Shown: positions 61,101-64,000 of the stretch, one piece after another
Position numbering within the stretch: position 1 is the first letter of the stretch
Layout: each line of letters starts with the position of its first letter
Origin: Aporrectodea caliginosa
Lineage: Eukaryota > Annelida > Clitellata > Crassiclitellata > Lumbricidae
NCBI GenBank assembly: GCA_020284085.1
Contig: JACEVL010000145.1
Coordinates: 1,111,983 to 1,175,982, forward strand
DNA length: 64,000 bases
Direction: 5' to 3'
The notes under the pieces: model-generated
Seen by the model: the letters and a program-made list of their open reading frames with translations, nothing else
Database searches by the model: none
Told to the model about the DNA's origin: nothing
Program-made: the position numbers and the translations under genes

Positions 61101-63290
61101 ATGAACTCAACCAGTGCATTGGTAAGACATCCTTCCGTTTCATAAAGAAACGCCTCTGATGAAAGAATTATTAATAAGTACTTAGCAGCTACATTGACAG
61201 ATGGTGCACCACATCCAAGCCATAATCAGGTCAACATTCAGAAGATTAGTCCACAAAGAGAAAGACACCCTGTGTTGGATAAGGTAAGCTTTAAGTCAAG
61301 AATGAAATGACACAAGTGACTGAAACTCAGCCACTCTCTGTATTCTGGTAGTGCCAGTCCCAAGCCTGGAGAAATGAGGAGGGTGAAGCTAATCATCTTG
61401 TAATTACACAGCATACCGGGTAGTTAGAACTTTTATTTTCTTTATTAGCGGAATCATTATCATCACCATCCACCAATCATCATGTCATTATCACATAGAT
61501 CATTTAGCGTGAAATATATATTAAGTGTAACCGCTAATAGCGGTTAACTTAGATATATATTTGCTATAAATGATAATAGCGGTTAACTTAGATATATATT
61601 TGCTATAAATGATCTATGTGATAATGACATGATGATTGGTGGATGGTGATGATAATGATTACAACAATGGTTTTAACATTGATTGTTGGATGGAAATGAT
61701 AATAACAATAATCTTTGTTTATTATTTGAAACTGACACACCACAGTATGATTACAATTCATATGTAGGAACGTATTGGGAGGGTAGCGGGACAAAACGAA
61801 TCCTGCATCCATGTACTGATCTTCTGCTCTTCCTGCCAGCGTGTTACCATTACCCTAAACCCCTCCCCTTAATGATAATGATTAGAACAATGGTATTAAC
61901 GTTGTTTGGTGAATGGTGATGATAACGATTAGAACAATGGTTTTAGCATAACTGCATATGCTTAGGAATTGAGTTGAGACGGCACAAATCTAAAGAGATG
62001 GTGATGATATTTGTAGATGTGGATGAGTGTGCTTTGCCCAAATCCTGCCCTGGGGAGCAGAGCACCTGCCTTAACACACCTGGCTCATACAGGTGCGAAT
62101 GCCAGAAGGGATACGTCCTACGAAAAGACAAGTGCGAACTACAGACCAAAGGTAGTTGATGGAATAATTTGGCATATCTCTGCTCTTCTTCCTCCTCCTC
62201 CTCCTCCTGCTTCAATCCTCCTTCCTTCTTCTGCTCTTCCTCCTCTTCTTTGTTATGCCTCTGTTTTGCATTCTGTTTGATCACAGTCTTGTGTTGAGGT
62301 TTCATCATCAGGAGCCATATAAATGAGAACTTAAATTGCAATTGTCATTATTCTCTTCATTGTTCCATAGTCTGCCCAATACAGATAACAATTACTGTTT
62401 GGTGAACTTTTTGCTGCAACTATCAAAGCGTTCAGGTGTTATTAAGAAGAAGAAGAAGAACATTAGTCCCTTAAGGTAGCCCTGAGGTAGCCATTGGTAT
62501 GAAGTGCTAGTGACTTCATTTTCTTAGCCTCGGCATATGAGGGCGGGCGGCCAGTCCTCTCTCTTGCCGTGTATATCTTCTGAAATGACAGTGTACAGGT
62601 CAGTCCTCTCTTGCCGTCTGATCTTAGACTGACAGTGTACAGCAGTGTACTCAGTACAAGTTCGCTTGGCAGTGCAGGTGGAGCAGACATCTCGAAACAA
62701 GAACCAAGATGTATCAGGTCCAAATCCAGATCAGTCCATTGGGATAGAGGGACGGCCTACTGTTTATTTTCCTGTACTGAAGTCGGAAGCACCTCCTGAG
62801 TAGTCCCATGAAGAGGTGTCATATAAATCCTTGAATGAATGAATGATGAATAACTAACGTGGATAAGCAATCAAAAACAGATTAGTTTTAAGTTGGCCAC
62901 AAAACGACATAAGCGACTGAGCAGATACAGGAAGATAATAATTTATTCCAAAATTCATTTAATTCACTAGTCACACAATAAAATCTTTCAGATGAGCCAC
63001 CGTCAAAGTCCAACTCGAATCGCAAGACCAACAACAAGAAGCCGAGCACGAGTGACAAGAAGTCGAGCACTTCTGTTCCGCCGCCAAAGAAAAAACCCAA
63101 ACAGGATCACATGACCGCTTCCCGCAAGGATTCCCTGCTGTACGCTGGCTCCCTGGTCGGATTCAGCCTCATCTGTGCATTGTTAAGGAGAAGCATCATA
63201 GCACAGACAATCATTTCTGGAACATTCTGGGGCTACCTCTATTGGCTGACGTCGCAGATGGAGCGGTACATTGCTAAGTCGGCGAGTTGA
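51999..63290 (+). CDS. CRELD: CRELD family gene, 14 coding exons (expanded Fu/EGF array, two C-terminal TM segments)
   Basis: Spliced CDS: 51999-52124, 52679-52761, 53754-53817, 54445-54559, 54940-55028, 55401-55513, 55925-56026, 56773-56853, 57342-57437, 58300-58401, 60318-60401, 61023-61121, 62017-62151, 62992-63290. All introns read GT..AG. Domain order: signal peptide; CRELD N-terminal (WE) domain with [16 protein letters not shown] and EQWWFKHY; an EGF-like unit; then Fu, cbEGF, Fu, Fu, cbEGF, Fu, cbEGF; a basic Lys/Ser/Pro linker; and two hydrophobic segments before the stop, as in membrane-anchored CRELD1-type proteins. Family knowledge: CRELD proteins act in the ER/secretory pathway; vertebrate CRELD1 is linked to heart valve formation and CRELD2 to ER stress. 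Vertebrate CRELD1 has two Fu and two cbEGF modules after the first EGF, and here there are four and three. The exons sum to 1588 nt, one more than a multiple of 3, because exons 6 and 7 do not join in phase. The ATG at 51999 is chosen because it begins a signal peptide. Identity is secure; the exon 6/7 junction and the 5' UTR are not. Confidence 0.92.
52385..52540 (-). mobile_element. tRNA-derived SINE family 3 in CRELD intron 1
   Basis: GTGAGTGAAGGACTTGCTCA and reversed B-box-like GGCTTGAACTTG. Diverged. Confidence 0.7.
52679..52761 (+). CDS. CRELD: CRELD exon 2: NFGGGNT-WEE motif
   Basis: 83 bp, phase 0 to 2, bounded by TTCTGCAG| and TTCAG|GTAATT. It encodes [20 protein letters not shown] and then NLGSYAF, the signature of CRELD proteins. 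The longer open frame across this exon is in a different frame and misses this motif. Confidence 0.92.
52862..53012 (-). mobile_element. tRNA-derived SINE family 3 in CRELD intron 2
   Basis: GATCGATGGTGTTGAGCAAT, GAGTGAAGGACTTGCTCACG, then GAGCACATACTC and TGCTCTAACCAACTGCC (reversed tRNA head). Confidence 0.75.
53110..53465 (+). mobile_element. RTE/BovB-like 5'-UTR-type fragment in CRELD intron 2
   Basis: It contains GAGGAAGGCAATGGCAAACC, CTTTTGCCAAGAAAACTGCC and a downstream CTATGGCGGTCGCTAGGATT. These resemble the conserved 5' region of RTE/BovB-related LINEs and SINEs (GGCAA[T]GGCAA[A]CC, TCTTGCC..GAAAA..CCATGG, GGGTCGCTAAGAG). No RT is present. Confidence 0.5.
53754..53817 (+). CDS. CRELD: CRELD exon 3
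   Basis: 64 bp, phase 2 to 0, bounded by TTTGAACAG| and CGAAAG|GTGAGA. Joined to exon 2 it reads [17 protein letters not shown], matching the SETRLLEI..G.C segment of CRELD. Confidence 0.88.
54445..54559 (+). CDS. CRELD: CRELD exon 4: end of WE domain
   Basis: 115 bp, phase 0 to 1, bounded by GATTTAG| and ATGGCAG|GTTAGT. It encodes [20 protein letters not shown] and later REYLCVKK. The paired Trp and the C-x(n)-LC spacing match the CRELD N-terminal domain. The donor is followed at once by a minisatellite. Confidence 0.9.
54575..54750. repeat. Minisatellite at start of CRELD intron 4
   Basis: Degenerate ~20-24-bp units of ATGGCCTTTTGGTCTTYGAT starting ~15 bp after the exon 4 donor. Confidence 0.85.
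54940..55028 (+). CDS. CRELD: CRELD exon 5: first EGF-like module
   Basis: 89 bp, phase 1 to 0, bounded by TACTTCCAG| and TGTGAG|GTATCT. It reads [15 protein letters not shown] and then CQGNGHCE, the conserved CCPxGTFGPxC of CRELD. Confidence 0.92.
55401..55513 (+). CDS. CRELD: CRELD exon 6: rest of first EGF-like module
   Basis: 113 bp, starting phase 0 after TTGTTTCCAG|. It encodes [20 protein letters not shown] and then [16 protein letters not shown]. The donor ATCT|GTAAGT leaves phase 2, but exon 7 needs phase 1. A stop (TAA) follows in frame directly after the donor, so the exon cannot be extended. By comparison with human CRELD1, two or three residues including one Cys are expected here and are missing. 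The intron begins with a ~24-bp degenerate tandem repeat. Confidence 0.8.
55511..55735. repeat. ~24-bp minisatellite overlapping the exon 6 donor
   Basis: Units CTGTAATGGTATGTATGTTA-CCAT start at the exon 6 donor itself (CTGTAAGTTACCAT). Many units contain GTATGT or GTAAG, i.e. decoy 5' splice sites. Confidence 0.88.
55735..55828 (+). mobile_element. Short LINE RT C-terminal fragment in CRELD intron 6
   Basis: It encodes [17 protein letters not shown], the ..WNxLPxELR.. block of CR1/L2 RT. It is in the intron between the two exons that fail to join in phase. Confidence 0.7.
55925..56026 (+). CDS. CRELD: CRELD exon 7: Fu module 1
   Basis: 102 bp, phase 1-1, bounded by GTTGTTGCAG| and GCGTTG|GTAAGA. 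It reads [10 protein letters not shown] and then [11 protein letters not shown], the spacing of a furin-like cysteine-rich repeat. Confidence 0.9.
56060..56317 (-). mobile_element. tRNA-derived SINE family 2 in CRELD intron 7, with 16-bp TSD
   Basis: The - strand head GGTGCTCGATAGTGTAGTGA (A box) and GGGTTTAAATCC (B box), followed by a body with GGGAAGATCAGACGGCAAAG and a 3' CTTCTTTTTT tail. It is flanked by an exact 16-bp direct repeat CTACTTGCAGGTATTA (56044-56059, 56318-56333), the mark of LINE-driven insertion. Confidence 0.92.
56773..56853 (+). CDS. CRELD: CRELD exon 8: calcium-binding EGF 1
   Basis: 81 bp, phase 1-1, bounded by GTCTTAG| and [31 protein letters not shown] then DGSHRC is a cbEGF signature (DxDEC, C.N..GS..C). 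A SINE lies within ~10 bp of the donor. Confidence 0.9.
56860..57112 (-). mobile_element. tRNA-derived SINE family 2 in CRELD intron 8
   Basis: Reverse copy starting within ~10 bp of the exon 8 donor. The head end reads ATGCTAACCACTACACTCTC on +. Confidence 0.8.
57342..57437 (+). CDS. CRELD: CRELD exon 9: Fu module 2
   Basis: 96 bp, phase 1-1, bounded by CCTTGTAG| and GTCTTC|GTAAGT. It reads [20 protein letters not shown] and then [11 protein letters not shown]. It is followed directly by another Fu exon without an intervening cbEGF, unlike vertebrate CRELD. Confidence 0.9.
58300..58401 (+). CDS. CRELD: CRELD exon 10: Fu module 3 (extra module)
   Basis: 102 bp, phase 1-1, bounded by CTCTTTCAG| and TGTCAAG|GTAGGT. 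It reads [20 protein letters not shown] and then [13 protein letters not shown]. Exon 7 (same length, DECxDGWxL) is its closest relative in the gene, consistent with exon duplication. Confidence 0.9.
58452..58735 (+). mobile_element. tRNA-derived SINE family 2 in CRELD intron 10
   Basis: Head GTGCTCAATAGTGTAGTGGT and GGGGGTTCAAATCCCTGCC, body with GGGAAGATGAGGGAGAGGAC and GCCGAGGCTGAGAAAATGAA. Best-preserved + strand copy. Confidence 0.88.
58949..59893 (+). mobile_element. piggyBac-like MITE with TTAA target duplication, in CRELD intron 10
   Basis: Ends CACGTTGACCGCCG / CGGCGGTCAACGTG are exact inverted repeats, each flanked by TTAA (58945-58948, 59894-59897), the piggyBac signature. Inside the left end is a twice-repeated palindrome GTACGAGATAACTCGTAC. 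The interior is ~800 bp of degenerate TATACA/CATATA simple sequence. No transposase. Confidence 0.85.
60318..60401 (+). CDS. CRELD: CRELD exon 11: calcium-binding EGF 2
   Basis: 84 bp, phase 1-1, bounded by TTGTGCAG| and [31 protein letters not shown] then YKC is a cbEGF signature. The preceding 1.9-kb intron holds a SINE and the TTAA-flanked piggyBac-like element. Confidence 0.9.
60480..60620 (+). mobile_element. tRNA-derived SINE family 2, 3'-truncated, in CRELD intron 11
   Basis: Head GCACTCGATGGTGTAGTGGT and AGAGGTTCAAATCCCTGCC, body lost after CCCCTGGCCAACTT and replaced by a (GT)n/(TATG)n run (60621-60680). Confidence 0.8.
61023..61121 (+). CDS. CRELD: CRELD exon 12: Fu module 4
   Basis: 99 bp, phase 1-1, bounded by TTGTTGTAG| and GCATTG|GTAAGA. 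It reads [20 protein letters not shown] and then [12 protein letters not shown]. The acceptor is preceded by a degenerate (GTCA/ATTC) tract. Confidence 0.9.
61452..61660. repeat. Foldback in CRELD intron 12 with 39-bp internal tandem
   Basis: The left arm (ATCATTATCATCACCATCCA..CACATAGATCATTTA) returns inverted at 61606-61660. Between them, AATAGCGGTTAACTTAGATA.. (about 39 bp) occurs twice in tandem. Confidence 0.85.
61725..61870 (-). mobile_element. tRNA-derived SINE family 4 in CRELD intron 12
   Basis: Shares ACTGACACACCACAGTATGA and GTGTTACCATTACCCTAAAC with 31265-31530. Confidence 0.65.
62017..62151 (+). CDS. CRELD: CRELD exon 13: calcium-binding EGF 3
   Basis: 135 bp, phase 1-1, bounded by TTTGTAG| and [32 protein letters not shown] then [18 protein letters not shown] is a complete six-Cys cbEGF, like the last cbEGF of CRELD1 (DVDEC...CPGENKQC). 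Confidence 0.92.
62443..62760 (-). mobile_element. tRNA-derived SINE family 2 in CRELD intron 13, with internal duplication
   Basis: Reverse copy: AAGAAGAAGAAGAACA tail on +, TATGAAGTGCTAGTGACTTC, then a repeated CAGTCCTCTC..GCCGT..ACAGTGTACAG block (two copies ~60-70 bp apart). Diverged head. Confidence 0.75.
62992..63290 (+). CDS. CRELD: CRELD exon 14: linker, two TM segments and stop
   Basis: 299 bp, phase 1 to stop TGA at 63288-63290, acceptor AATCTTTCAG|. A Lys/Ser/Thr/Pro-rich linker is followed by hydrophobic stretches [17 protein letters not shown] and [18 protein letters not shown], separated by RRS. Two closely spaced C-terminal TM helices are typical of CRELD1-type proteins. Confidence 0.92.
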
Positions 63291-63552
63291 TGATAATGCG
63301 TCAAATTGTTTTTCCATGTTTGGAGATGTTTGTAGGAAATGAGATACTTGGATTGCCCCTGTACTTTGGTTTGGGTGCACGTTAGTAAAGGGAAAGTGGT
63401 TTGTGATGTAAAAGTACCATCATGTGTTGAAGCATTTTTGCTAAACGATCTTGGTGTAAGATGCGCAATAGGCTGGATCTGTATCGATTTTTGCATCAGA
63501 TCTTTGTATTGCTACATATATGTATGTGTTTATGTATGTATTTATGTACTGT

Positions 63553-63800
63553 ATTGTATTTGATCATTTATAAAGGGCTTCTCATAGCAAAAGCCTTTCA
63601 GAAGCGCTCCCAGTGCGAGGTACTCTGAGAGAAAAGGAAGGTTTTAAGGTGAGAGAAAGAGGTAGAGATGCTACCAGAGAGGATTGTAGAGCATAGAGAT
63701 GTGTGTATGTATGTATGTTTATGTATGTGTGTGTAAAAGTAAGTAAGTAAGTATATTCTTATTACTCCACTTGCAAACGCACAATGGGACATACAGCGTA
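63553..63800 (-). mobile_element. LINE 3' ends downstream of CRELD
   Basis: TTATAAAGGGCTTCTCATAG, TCAGAAGCGCTCCCAGTGCG (3' UTR of the 21.1/32.5/47.7-kb family in reverse), followed by TAAGTAAGTAAGTATATTC, the end of the TTAC-tailed family. CRELD's 3' UTR should end before about 63550; no clear AATAAA was found there. Confidence 0.65.
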
Positions 63801-64000
63801 AAACATATTTATAATACATTGAAGTAATAATTAAAGATGTAATTAAAGATGTAAATTAAATGAAAAGTTAAGTAAAATGACTGAAATATTAGTGCCAAAA
63901 AGTCATCTTTACAGTATCTTAGCGATAAATCCATTCCAGTCAACGAATCACAGCGCAATAGGCCTATATCAAAATTATGTGAGCAAGGCTTAAGGGGAGT

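Overview
This is a metazoan nuclear genomic window, most likely from a marine invertebrate. It is AT-rich and intron-containing, dense in tRNA-derived SINEs, CR1/L2-type LINE 3' ends, hAT, mariner and piggyBac-like DNA transposon remnants and long trinucleotide microsatellites. I cannot fix the phylum from the sequence alone. Almost all long open frames are microsatellite translations or transposon debris.

Only one host gene is well supported. It is a CRELD orthologue (cysteine-rich with EGF-like domains, an ER/secretory-pathway protein) on the + strand at 51,999-63,290. I reconstructed 14 coding exons from GT/AG sites, phases and family motifs. It carries more Fu and calcium-binding EGF modules than vertebrate CRELD, built from symmetric phase 1-1 exons. 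There is one unresolved phase break between exons 6 and 7. A second, partial host gene on the - strand near 3.3-3.9 kb encodes the luminal domain of a TMEM145/GPR180-like protein. A complete tRNA-Thr(TGT) gene lies at 15.19 kb, and an unidentified 183-bp phase-0 exon-like frame lies at 41.03-41.21 kb (-).

Layout. 1-5.7 kb: repeats, a CR1/L2-like LINE 3' end, the TMEM145/GPR180-like exon, a 20-bp minisatellite and a (ATT)n block. 5.7-21.6 kb: no gene except tRNA-Thr. This part holds a nested inverted-array element (6.1-6.84 kb), hAT MITEs, a long (TTC)n tract, and many copies of a ~40-bp motif with core GTTTAACGACATCTTATG. 21.6-43 kb: diverged copies of a multi-kilobase segmental repeat, each carrying different later insertions. 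These include a DD37D mariner relic, a second deleted mariner-like element, a piggyBac-like insert, and a TIR element with clustered G/C-rich subterminal palindromes that holds a LINE. 43-51.6 kb: a 910-bp foldback element with a perfect 38-bp palindrome, SINEs, LINE fragments and AT-rich unique sequence. 51.6-64 kb: the CRELD gene, whose introns hold SINEs, an RTE-like fragment, a TTAA-flanked piggyBac-like MITE and a long foldback, followed by LINE 3' ends.

The window does not show a multi-gene pathway or defence system. Its interest lies in the CRELD architecture and in several repeat families with unusual inverted or subterminal structure.
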